Position numbers and translations under genes: made by a program. A model generated the notes under the pieces. It ran no database searches and had not been told where the DNA came from. It saw nothing but the letters and a program-made list of their open reading frames with translations. A stretch of 59,064 nucleotides of DNA from Bacillota bacterium. Lineage in GTDB: Bacteria; Planctomycetota; UBA8108; UBA1146. Location of the stretch: positions 1 through 59,064 of the forward strand of contig QNYK01000058.1 in the NCBI GenBank assembly GCA_003973385.1, given 5' to 3'. Of this stretch, positions 51,537 through 59,064 are shown piece by piece (the stretch's first letter is position 1; the number at the start of each line of letters is the position of its first letter).

Positions 51537-54197
51537 ATGCCGAAACGGCTCGTCATCGTCGAATCACCGACCAAGGCCAAGACCATCGAGAAATACCTCG
51601 GTGCGAGCGGTGATGACTATGTCGTGGAGGCCAGTGTCGGACACATCCGCGATCTCCCGCGCAAGGCCAGCCAGGTTCCCGAGGAATTCAAGGAGAACCA
51701 GGTCGTCACCGGAATCACCAAAGAGTTCGAGGCGATCTATGTCCTCGACGAAGACAAACGGTCGACGATCAGCGCGATCCGAAAACAGTTGAAGGATGCA
51801 GATGAACTGTACCTGGCCACTGACGCCGACCGCGAGGGAGAGGCGATCTCCTGGCACCTTCTCCAGGTCCTGAAGCCGAAGAAATCGATGCCGGTCAAGC
51901 GCCTGCGTCTCGGTCAGATCACCAAGAGCGCCCTCGAAAAAGCGATCGCAGATCCCGAAGAACTGGACACTCTGCTGGTCGAGGCCCAGGAGGCGAGGCG
52001 GCTTGTAGATCGCCTGTACGGATTCCCCGTCTCCAGTCTGCTGTGGCGAAAGGTCGCTCAGGGACTCTCTGCTGGAAGGGTGCAGACGGTAGCGATCCGT
52101 CTGCTGGTCGAGAGAGAAAAAATACGACTCGTATTCATCCCGGCTGTGTTCTGGGATCTGGATGCCGTCTTCCGCACCGACGCAGGGGACACCTTCGAAT
52201 CCAAATTGCTCGATCTTGGCGGAAAGTCCGTGGCTCAGAGCAAGGACTTCGGAGATGACGGGCAGTTGAAGAAGGAGTCCAAGGACTGCAGGGTGCTCGA
52301 TACAGGCGAAGCCCATGCATTACGCGACCGCTTCTCCACATCCTCATTTTCCGTCTCCTCCCTCGAGGAAAAGCCGTACTCGCGAAAACCTCCCGTCCCC
52401 TTCATCACCAGTGGCCTCCAGCAGGAGGCGAGTAATCGGCTCGGATTCGCGCCTTCTCGAACGATGCGTGCTGCCAATGCTCTGTTCCAGAAGGGTTTCG
52501 TTACCTATGTGCGAACAGATAATTACTTGCTCGCACCCGAGGCGATGAAGGCGATCGAAGATCTGATCAAAAAACAATTCGGCGCAGATGAACATGCTCC
52601 TCGCAACTTCGGATCGCTCTCTGAAAAAGCCGGTGGAGAACATGAGCCGATCCGCCCGGCAGACTTTGTCGCCCCTGAAGAGGTCGCAAAGAAGGTGGGC
52701 GAGGATGAGAGCCGACTGTACGAGTTGATCTGGAAACGTACCGTTGCAACCCAGATGAAACCGGCGACGGGACGAACGGTCATCGTCGAGGTACTGGAAG
52801 ATCATGCCGACGCGGCTCGCTATCAGGCTCGAGGTACCGTGATCGATAACCCGGGGTTCTTGCGGGTGGACCCTGCAGGGACCAAGGAAACCATCCTGCC
52901 CCCGGTCACGGTGGGTGATCGGGTCGAGGTGGATGGCCTGAATCCAGAAGAACACCGCACACAACCGATCGGACGCTACACGGAAGCTGGGCTGATCAAG
53001 GAGATGGAAAAACTGGGTATTGGCCGTCCCAGCACCTACGCGAACATCATCGAGAGGATCCACTCGGCCGCATATTCGTTCCGCAAGAACAAGGCGCTGG
53101 TCCCGACCTGGACCGCCTTTGCAGTGGTTCGACTGATGGAAGAGCACTTCCCCCATATCGTTGAGTACAGTTTCACCAAGCAGATGGAGGACGACCTCGA
53201 TCAGATCGCAAAGGGCAAGAAGGACAGCAAAAAGTACCTCAAGAATTTCTGGTCCGGCAACGGCGAAGAAGGGCTGGAAGGACTCATCGAGAAGGGTCTG
53301 GAACAGATCGATCCGGCACAGATCTGTCGCTTTCCGTTGCCCTTTGCAGGTGGTGACCGATGGGAATTTCGCGACCAGGAAGTCATCTTGCGCGTGGGCC
53401 GCTATGGCCCCTATCTGGAGGCAGGCGAAATCCGCGGCAACATCCCTGAGGAACTTTGCCCGGACGAACTCGATGCAGTGAAGATGAAGGAGATCCTCGA
53501 AGCTGGAGCCCGAAAAGACGAACCGATCGGTCACTGCAGCGCCACCGGGAAACCTCTCTTCATCAAGAGCGGCCGCTTTGGTCCCTATGTCCAGCGTGGA
53601 GACTCCGACTCCGAAGAGAAACCGGAGTTCGCTTCACTTCTCAAGGATATGCAGCCGGAGACGGTCACGGCCGAGGTTGCCATCGGGTTGCTCCAGTTGA
53701 AGGAGGGGCGGCCCTGCGGCACCTCCGTCGATGGCGAGGAGATCCGTGTCTTCAACGGTCGCTACGGCCTTTACATCAAGGCGGGCGCCGAGACTCGTAG
53801 TCTAGAGGCTGGAGACGACCCGTTCGCCATCGTCGAGGAGAGATGCCGTGCCCTGCTTGCACAACCGAAGCAGCGCGGCAGGGCAGCCGCCAGGCCACCC
53901 ATCCAGGTCTTCGAGAATGTCGTCGAACTGGAAGGGGCAACGATCCAGATCAAGGACGGTCGATTCGGGCCTTACGCCACGGATGGCGAGACCAATGCAA
54001 CGCTGGCCAGGGACATGGACCCGGAAAAGGTCTCCTCCTCCGAGGCCGCCCAGCGCATCCTCGATAAGCGCGAGAGAGATGCCAAGAAGGGCAAGAAGAA
54101 GACCAAGAAGAAGACCACCAAAAAGAAAGCCAAGAAGAAGGCTGCAAAAAAGAAGACTACAAAGAAAAAGAGCACGAAAAAGAAAAGCACAGAGTGA
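51537..54197 (+). CDS. topA: DNA topoisomerase I with lysine-rich C-terminal tail
   Basis: An 886-residue type IA topoisomerase that relaxes negative supercoils. The TOPRIM domain starts at once (KRLVIVESPTKAKTIEKYL) and contains the DADREGEAISWHL metal motif. The active-site tyrosine lies in the FVTYVRTDNY segment, and IGRPSTYANII is also standard. The C-terminal region lacks classical four-Cys zinc fingers. Instead it has four copies of a GRxGxY repeat (VGRYGPYLEAG, SGRFGPYVQRG, NGRYGLYIKAG, DGRFGPYATDG). The last 40 residues are almost entirely Lys and Thr/Ala, which should bind DNA nonspecifically. ATG 51537 is chosen from homology; the frame is open to 50490, antisense to mutM. Confidence 0.96.
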   Translation: MPKRLVIVESPTKAKTIEKYLGASGDDYVVEASVGHIRDLPRKASQVPEEFKENQVVTGITKEFEAIYVLDEDKRSTISAIRKQLKDADELYLATDADREGEAISWHLLQVLKPKKSMPVKRLRLGQITKSALEKAIADPEELDTLLVEAQEARRLVDRLYGFPVSSLLWRKVAQGLSAGRVQTVAIRLLVEREKIRLVFIPAVFWDLDAVFRTDAGDTFESKLLDLGGKSVAQSKDFGDDGQLKKESKDCRVLDTGEAHALRDRFSTSSFSVSSLEEKPYSRKPPVPFITSGLQQEASNRLGFAPSRTMRAANALFQKGFVTYVRTDNYLLAPEAMKAIEDLIKKQFGADEHAPRNFGSLSEKAGGEHEPIRPADFVAPEEVAKKVGEDESRLYELIWKRTVATQMKPATGRTVIVEVLEDHADAARYQARGTVIDNPGFLRVDPAGTKETILPPVTVGDRVEVDGLNPEEHRTQPIGRYTEAGLIKEMEKLGIGRPSTYANIIERIHSAAYSFRKNKALVPTWTAFAVVRLMEEHFPHIVEYSFTKQMEDDLDQIAKGKKDSKKYLKNFWSGNGEEGLEGLIEKGLEQIDPAQICRFPLPFAGGDRWEFRDQEVILRVGRYGPYLEAGEIRGNIPEELCPDELDAVKMKEILEAGARKDEPIGHCSATGKPLFIKSGRFGPYVQRGDSDSEEKPEFASLLKDMQPETVTAEVAIGLLQLKEGRPCGTSVDGEEIRVFNGRYGLYIKAGAETRSLEAGDDPFAIVEERCRALLAQPKQRGRAAARPPIQVFENVVELEGATIQIKDGRFGPYATDGETNATLARDMDPEKVSSSEAAQRILDKRERDAKKGKKKTKKKTTKKKAKKKAAKKKTTKKKSTKKKSTE

Positions 54198-55210
54198 TGC
54201 CCCACCACGCCAACAGAAAGTCACTGGCTCTCATGTTGCCATTACTACTTCTGGCGGCCTGTGCCAGTGATCCCCTCACTTCTTCGAAATTCCCGGCAAT
54301 CCCCGGAGAAGAATCCGCAGTTGGATCTCGTCTCCTGCTCGAGATGCAGTGGAATGAGCAGAGAAACCAGCTCGACATTCGATCGGGTTGCCGCTCCTTC
54401 ACAACGCTGCGTCTGGATCGTTCTCGACCCTGTCTCTTTCCGCTCTATTCACCTGGCGGCCAGATGGTGCTCAGAAGGCATCCCATCGAGGACGCCGTGG
54501 AGGGAGAACAACCTGACCATCCACACCACGCCGGATGCTGGATCGCGCACGGCTCCGTCGGGGGGCATGACTTCTGGCACGGCGACGAGACACGGCAGTC
54601 CCCCAGGGAGTGGGATGCTTTTCTTCTCGACGGGGGCGAGATCCTGATCGTCTCGGGAAAGCTGGACTGGATCGCAGGAGACAAGAGAATCATCGAGGAA
54701 ACTCGCACCTATGACTTTCGCAGCGAACCGGGTCTCCATCGCACAGAGATCTGGAGCCTGTGGAAGGCTCCGGGAGATGAGAGTGTCAGAATAGGGGACA
54801 CCAAGGAAGGGACCTTCGCCCTGCGACTCGCTTCGACCTTGCGAATCGATGGACCGGTAGCAGCCGGCAGCAGTTTAAATGCGGATGCGCAAAGCGGTGG
54901 CAAGATCTGGGGGAAGCGCTCTCGATGGGTCGCATACAGCGGCCCGGTCGATGGCCAATCTGTGACCGTCGTCATGCTGGATCATCCGGATAATCCCAGG
55001 CATCCGACATGGTGGCACGCTCGCACATATGGCCTTTTCGCCGCCAATCCTTTCGGCCAGCACGATTTCGAACGGGGCCCGGCGGGCTCAGGCGATCTGG
55101 TGATAGGTTCAGGTGAAGACCTCTTTTTCCGCCACCAGTTACTGGTCTTCGATGGGGAGGTCTCTGCAGATCGGATCGATCAGGAGTGGAACAACTTTGC
55201 GATCCGATGA
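54197..55210 (+). CDS. DUF6807 (PmoA-like) lipoprotein
   Basis: A 337-residue predicted lipoprotein: signal peptide with lipobox LLAAC near residue 20. The body contains DHPHHAGCWIAHG, HDFWHG, EGTFALRLAST and HPDNPRHPTWWHARTYGLFAANPFG, the pattern of planctomycete DUF6807 proteins, sometimes labelled methane oxygenase PmoA family for weak reasons. A role in carbohydrate or glycan metabolism has been suggested elsewhere from context but is not shown here. ATG 54197 overlaps the topA stop by one base (TGATG), so the genes are translationally coupled. Confidence 0.82.
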   Translation: MPHHANRKSLALMLPLLLLAACASDPLTSSKFPAIPGEESAVGSRLLLEMQWNEQRNQLDIRSGCRSFTTLRLDRSRPCLFPLYSPGGQMVLRRHPIEDAVEGEQPDHPHHAGCWIAHGSVGGHDFWHGDETRQSPREWDAFLLDGGEILIVSGKLDWIAGDKRIIEETRTYDFRSEPGLHRTEIWSLWKAPGDESVRIGDTKEGTFALRLASTLRIDGPVAAGSSLNADAQSGGKIWGKRSRWVAYSGPVDGQSVTVVMLDHPDNPRHPTWWHARTYGLFAANPFGQHDFERGPAGSGDLVIGSGEDLFFRHQLLVFDGEVSADRIDQEWNNFAIR

Positions 55211-55216
55211 TCCCGA

Positions 55217-55246
55217 TTGACAGCGCGCAAGATCGACTTTTATCAT
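55217..55246 (+). promoter_or_regulatory. promoter with start at or next to the ATG (possible leaderless mRNA)
   Basis: TTGACA (55217-55222), 18-nt spacer, TATCAT (55241-55246). The expected start, about 7 nt further, coincides with the ATG at 55253, and no Shine-Dalgarno is visible before that ATG. Confidence 0.5.
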
Positions 55247-55252
55247 GCCACC

Positions 55253-57043
55253 ATGAAGTACTCCAACTTCCAGAATCTCATCCTGATCGTGTCTCTCGCA
55301 CTTCTATCGCCGCTTCTTGCATCATCCATCGAATCTTCTCCGGAGGTCGACCTCACCGGCATCTGGCGGGGAGTCATCGATCCCGACGGCAGTGATATCG
55401 AACTGGTGTTTCATATCGAGCCGAGTGGCGAGAATGGCTGGCGCGGGACCGTCGACACACCGGCACAGAACTCATATGGACTTCCTCTGAGTGGGGTCAC
55501 CTCGGCTGCCGATGGCTCAGTGACCTTCGAGGTAGCAGCGACCGGTGGAATCTATCAAGCGAAACTGGAACCGGACCAAAAAGGGTTGCGTGGCAGCTGG
55601 AAACAACGCGGTGCTGAGTTGACCCTCGACTGCAAGAGGGAGCCACTGCCCCCGCCTGTACCAGCAGATGTGGTCACCGCACTGCCAGGAATCTGGGAAG
55701 GTGTGCTGCCTGTAGGTTCCATCAAGCTCAGGATCATCCTGAAATTCGAAGCCACGGATGGCAACACACTCTCAGGATTCATGGTCAGCCCCGACCAATC
55801 ACCAGCAGAGATTACCATCACCCGCATCGACCGCCTCGATGATCGCAAGGTTCGAGTCTGTCTCGGTGAGGTCTTCGTCCGGATGGAACTGGCTCTGTCG
55901 GGAGCCGGAGATCAACTCGACGGCACATTTCACCAGGGGCGCGGCAAATTCGACGTCTCACTTTCAAAACAGGAACAGGTCAGCGAGGTCCTCCGCCCCC
56001 AGGAGCCAAAACCTCCCTTCCCCTACCGGTCTGAAGAGGTCTCGTACCCGAACGAGGCTGCGGGGATCAAATTCGCCGGGACCTTGACGATTCCAGAGGG
56101 CGATGGCCCCTTTCCGTCGGTGCTGTTGATCACCGGATCTGGTGGCCAGGACCGCGATGAATCCATCTTTCAGCACCGTCCATTTTTCGTCATCGCCGAT
56201 CATCTGTCTCGACGAGGAATCGCCGTTCTGAGAGTGGATGACAGGGGAGTCGGAGGGACCACAAGAGGAACCGATCCCGAGAAGGAAACGACGGTAGATT
56301 TTGTCGGCGATGCACTGTGCGGGGTCGAGTTTCTCAAGGGTCGAACCGAGGTCGAGAGCAAGCGCATCGGTTTGATCGGACACAGTGAAGGTGGCGTGAT
56401 CGCACCTCTGGCCGCGGTGGCGAGTGATGATGTGGCCTTCATCATCATGATGGCAGGGACCGGCATTCGCGGAGACCAGCTGCTGCTCAAACAAAATGAA
56501 CTGATCTCACTGGCGAGCGGTATCGACAAGGAGGAAATCGCCCGTGGATTGGACCTCTCCAGACAACTGTTCGCATTGCTGCTGGAAGACGACCTGGATG
56601 CAGAAACAACTCGTTCCAGGATGGAGGCCATCGTACGTGCTTCTCCCGATCTGTCAGATGGTGAAGATGGAGATGCAGAGGTTGCCAGAGTCATCGGTGA
56701 GCTGGAATTGCCCTGGATCCACTGGTTTGTCCGTTACGATCCAGCGCCCACCATCGAAAAGGTCACCTGTCCGGTGCTGGCAGTCAACGGCACCCTCGAC
56801 CTTCAGGTCCCCTGCAAGGACAACCTCGAGGCGATCGGTGCGGCACTCGAAGGAGGCAAGAATCCCGACTTCGAGCTGGTCGAGTTTGCTGGCCTGAACC
56901 ATCTCTTCCAGCATTGCGACACCGGCTCGCCCTCTGAGTATGGAGAGATCGAGGAAACCTTTTCCATCGAAGTCCTGGAAAAGATGACGGAGTGGATCCT
57001 GCATCGATTTGGCAATAACAAGGATCGAAAGGTAGCCGATTGA
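55253..57043 (+). CDS. secreted alpha/beta hydrolase with two N-terminal beta domains
   Basis: A 596-residue exported hydrolase. A signal peptide (LILIVSLALLSPLLAS) is followed by two similar beta-rich domains of about 110 residues (LTGIWRGVI...; ALPGIWEGVL...), each ending with sequences such as LRGSWKQRGAELTL and LDGTFHQGRGKFDVSL, probably lipocalin/avidin-like. The catalytic domain has ITGSGGQDRDE for the oxyanion hole, the nucleophile elbow GHSEGG, and a late aspartate (NGTLDLQVP) and histidine (GLNHLFQ) completing the triad. It resembles the X-Pro/BAAT-like serine hydrolase group often annotated as alpha/beta fold peptidases. Substrate is unknown. Confidence 0.87.
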   Translation: MKYSNFQNLILIVSLALLSPLLASSIESSPEVDLTGIWRGVIDPDGSDIELVFHIEPSGENGWRGTVDTPAQNSYGLPLSGVTSAADGSVTFEVAATGGIYQAKLEPDQKGLRGSWKQRGAELTLDCKREPLPPPVPADVVTALPGIWEGVLPVGSIKLRIILKFEATDGNTLSGFMVSPDQSPAEITITRIDRLDDRKVRVCLGEVFVRMELALSGAGDQLDGTFHQGRGKFDVSLSKQEQVSEVLRPQEPKPPFPYRSEEVSYPNEAAGIKFAGTLTIPEGDGPFPSVLLITGSGGQDRDESIFQHRPFFVIADHLSRRGIAVLRVDDRGVGGTTRGTDPEKETTVDFVGDALCGVEFLKGRTEVESKRIGLIGHSEGGVIAPLAAVASDDVAFIIMMAGTGIRGDQLLLKQNELISLASGIDKEEIARGLDLSRQLFALLLEDDLDAETTRSRMEAIVRASPDLSDGEDGDAEVARVIGELELPWIHWFVRYDPAPTIEKVTCPVLAVNGTLDLQVPCKDNLEAIGAALEGGKNPDFELVEFAGLNHLFQHCDTGSPSEYGEIEETFSIEVLEKMTEWILHRFGNNKDRKVAD

Positions 57044-57128
57044 TTTGCAGATGCTGATACCTGGATCCACACTGTCCACAAACCAATCCTTGCAATATGA
57101 ACAAAGATGAAATAGGAGTGTTGTCGAT

Positions 57129-57653
57129 ATGAACAGTAACTACATACCAATGCTGATGATGGTCGCCGTCGTGTTACTCTCGGGTTGTGCTCCCATGCAA
57201 GTGGTCACTTCATCGGGGCAAACGGCTGAGGATCTATTTTCCAGGTTCCGCAGCCTGGAAGGCTCGTGGACCTCGACTCCCGATTCAGCAGAAATGCCAC
57301 CTTCGACCGTGACCTATCACACCATCGCGAATGGAAGCGCCGTTGTGGAAACGGTCTTTGCGGGCACTCCCCACGAGATGATCTCGGTCATCTTCATGGA
57401 TGAGGATCGACTACTGATGACGCATTATTGTGCCGCCCGCAACCAACCTCACCTGATTGCCCAGGAGATCACGGATGACAGCGTGCACTTTTTTACGGAT
57501 CGTGTGACCAATCACGCAGATCCAGACGCCTTGTACATGGGTGAAGCAAGATGGGTGTTCACCGACGATAACCACCTGAAAACTAGATGGTGGAGCTTTC
57601 AGGATGGCGAGATGGGCGAACCTCTCACCTTCAACATGACCAGGATCGACTAG
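57129..57653 (+). CDS. small lipoprotein, DUF1579-like beta-barrel fold possible
   Basis: A 174-residue lipoprotein with signal peptide and lipobox LLSGC. AGGAG lies 10 nt before ATG 57129. The body (LFSRFRSLEGSWTST, GSAVVETVF, EDRLLMTHYCAARNQP, ARWVFTDDNHLKTRWW) resembles the lipocalin-like proteins that begin with a LxGxW motif. No catalytic residues are evident. Its stop is 11 nt from that of the convergent DUF1501 gene. Confidence 0.75.
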   Translation: MNSNYIPMLMMVAVVLLSGCAPMQVVTSSGQTAEDLFSRFRSLEGSWTSTPDSAEMPPSTVTYHTIANGSAVVETVFAGTPHEMISVIFMDEDRLLMTHYCAARNQPHLIAQEITDDSVHFFTDRVTNHADPDALYMGEARWVFTDDNHLKTRWWSFQDGEMGEPLTFNMTRID

Positions 57654-57664
57654 CAGTCATCTCA

Positions 57665-59064
57665 CTATCCGAAGAACTCGTCGACCGCCTCGGCCTTGAC
57701 CAGTTCACGCGGTTGCTTCAGGTGATTGAGAACCATCGTATCGGGTGCGATGCCGAAGGAATGGTAGATCGAGGCGAGCAGTTGCTTCGGATGCACCGGA
57801 TCGCGAAGCGGTGCAGAGCCGGTCTCATCCGATTCTCCGTGCACATACCCTCGCTTGATGCCTGCTCCAGCCAGGATTGCCGTGTAGCAGTATGGCCAGT
57901 GATCTCGCCCATCGTCGGTATTGGCATTGCCGGAGGTGCTGACTCCGCGCTGAGGGCTGCGACCAAACTCACCCACCGCAACCACCAGCGTATCATCGAG
58001 CATCCCCCTTTCATCGAGGTCCTCGATCAGTGTTGCCAGACCCGAGTCGAGCATCGGAGCCGATTGTGTCTTCATCCTTTTCGACAGATCGACATGAACA
58101 TCCCAGGAGTGATTGTCAGAGTTGGCGACCTTCGGCCAGATCACCTCGACAACGCGGGTTCCCGCTTCGATCAATCGGCGGGCGAGCAGGCAACTCTGAC
58201 CGAAGGTATTGCGACCATAGCGCTCGCGAAGTTTGAACGGCTCCTGCTCAAGATTGAAAGCTTCGCGAGCCTTGCCCGAGACGATCAGGTTGATCGCTTT
58301 CTTGTAGTAGTCGTTGAGTTCATAGTCCGCCACTGCCTTGTCGATCTCTGGCATTGCCTCGTTGATGGCATCGCGAATTCTCGCTCTCCGCTGCAAGCGA
58401 TGCGCGAAGACCCCGGGTGCCATCGACAGGTCATCGACCTTGATCTTGTCCATCTTGGTCATGTCCAGGTCATCCCCGGGTGGAAAAAGGTAGTAAGGAT
58501 CATAGGACTTGCCCAGAAATCCAGCGGTCCCCCCCTTGCCAATCACATTGCTCTCTTGCAGCGGCCTCGGCAACATCACGAATGGCAGCATCGGAACTTC
58601 TGGTGGACGCATCCTCACCAGTTGCGACCCGAAGTTGGGAAAATCCTTGGGACTGGGCGGCTCCAGTTGGCCTGAAGGACTGACCTTGTCGGTCGTGTAA
58701 CCCGTCATCATCTGATAGATCGCTGCGGTATGGTTGAACAACCCATGGGGCGTGTAACTCATCGAGCGAATCATCGTCATCTTGTCGTTGACCTGAGCGA
58801 GTTTCGGTAACAACTCGGTGAAATGAACTCCAGGAATCTTGGTCGGAATGCTATCGAAGACGCTCTTGACGTTATCGGGAACATTTTCCTTCGGATCCCA
58901 CAGATCGATATGACTCGGCCCACCCTGCAAGTAGAGCATGATGATGCTATTGGCCTTGGCCCAACCGGGAGCGCTCTTGACTGCCTCTCTTGCGATGGCC
59001 TGCATCTCGAACACGGATCCCAGCGTCAATCCAAGGAACCCCGCACCACCGATGCGCATCAGAT
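57665..59064 (-). CDS. DUF1501 protein, 5'-truncated by the window edge
   Basis: At least 466 residues of a DUF1501 (sulfatase-like fold) protein. Signature segments are [18 protein letters not shown] near the N-terminus, [47 protein letters not shown] and [19 protein letters not shown]. The reading frame runs to the window end: the residue before the apparent start at 59059 is Leu, and (x)[12 protein letters not shown] is the usual region just after a twin-arginine motif, so the true start and Tat signal lie outside. These proteins abound in Planctomycetota, normally next to DUF1549/DUF1553 cytochrome-like genes. Confidence 0.95.
   Translation of the reverse strand, partial: LMRIGGAGFLGLTLGSVFEMQAIAREAVKSAPGWAKANSIIMLYLQGGPSHIDLWDPKENVPDNVKSVFDSIPTKIPGVHFTELLPKLAQVNDKMTMIRSMSYTPHGLFNHTAAIYQMMTGYTTDKVSPSGQLEPPSPKDFPNFGSQLVRMRPPEVPMLPFVMLPRPLQESNVIGKGGTAGFLGKSYDPYYLFPPGDDLDMTKMDKIKVDDLSMAPGVFAHRLQRRARIRDAINEAMPEIDKAVADYELNDYYKKAINLIVSGKAREAFNLEQEPFKLRERYGRNTFGQSCLLARRLIEAGTRVVEVIWPKVANSDNHSWDVHVDLSKRMKTQSAPMLDSGLATLIEDLDERGMLDDTLVVAVGEFGRSPQRGVSTSGNANTDDGRDHWPYCYTAILAGAGIKRGYVHGESDETGSAPLRDPVHPKQLLASIYHSFGIAPDTMVLNHLKQPRELVKAEAVDEFFG

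Noticed and set aside
52344..53534. 396-codon minus-strand ORF opposite topA
   Set aside because: Fully antisense to conserved topA core; no recognisable domain or ribosome site.
57587..58675. 362-codon plus-strand ORF opposite the DUF1501 gene
   Set aside because: Antisense to highly conserved DUF1501 motifs; no homology.

Overview
The window (GC-rich by eye, densely packed, mostly single-nucleotide or 4-nt overlaps between genes) reads as a chromosome segment of a Planctomycetota bacterium, probably a marine or environmental lineage. The taxonomic cues are a DUF1501 protein, a secreted protein ending in two dockerin-like DVNxDGxxNIGDA repeats, a Pkn-type Ser/Thr kinase with a periplasmic C-terminus, a DUF6807 lipoprotein and a TopA with a lysine-rich tail. 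The taxon is inferred from gene content, not from a marker-gene search.

Layout. 1-5034 (+): the end of a CBS-domain CNNM/HlyC protein, tRNA-Ser(UGA), a membrane-anchored coiled-coil protein and cobalamin-dependent methionine synthase metH. 5048-7281 (-): a three-gene phospholipid operon resembling E. coli ynbA-ynbB followed by an acyltransferase. 7353-10751 (-): a secreted M1-M28-PDZ peptidase, divergent from a Ser/Thr kinase (10874-13270, +). 13271-16461 (-): a MocA-like nucleotidyltransferase and a DinG helicase fused to a RadC/JAMM-like domain. 16586-18349 (-): a secreted dockerin-like protein built from a 214-residue tandem repeat. 18530-25817 (-): a complete ten-gene F1Fo ATP synthase operon (atpZ, I-like, B, E, F, H, A, G, D, C) with a clear sigma70-type promoter and a terminator. 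25987-28812 (-): a TPR/gluzincin protein. 29017-31464 (+): clpC with its terminator, then a small zinc-ribbon membrane protein.

31928-50384 (-) is the most interesting region: sixteen same-strand genes, most of them overlapping. It contains all four activities of bacterial 4-hydroxyproline catabolism: hydroxyproline 2-epimerase, a D-hydroxyproline dehydrogenase (a DAO-type subunit plus a fused 2Fe-2S/FAD/BFD subunit), pyrroline-4-hydroxy-2-carboxylate deaminase and 2-oxoglutarate-semialdehyde dehydrogenase. It also carries genes that are not part of the known pathway: a large enolase-superfamily enzyme, an Old Yellow Enzyme homologue, an Nramp-related transporter without the metal-binding motif, a DUF993 TIM-barrel protein, a BtuFDC-type ABC importer, an EamA exporter, a GT4 glycosyltransferase, an O-methyltransferase and NADP-isocitrate dehydrogenase. 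I propose a salvage route for hydroxyproline, possibly starting from a modified derivative, that feeds 2-oxoglutarate into the TCA cycle.

50493-59064: mutM (-) divergent from topA (+), then secreted or lipoprotein genes (DUF6807, an alpha/beta hydrolase with a possibly leaderless promoter, a small lipoprotein) and the 5'-truncated DUF1501 gene (-).

There is no insertion sequence, phage, CRISPR array, origin or rRNA, and no gene-free stretch longer than about 230 nt.
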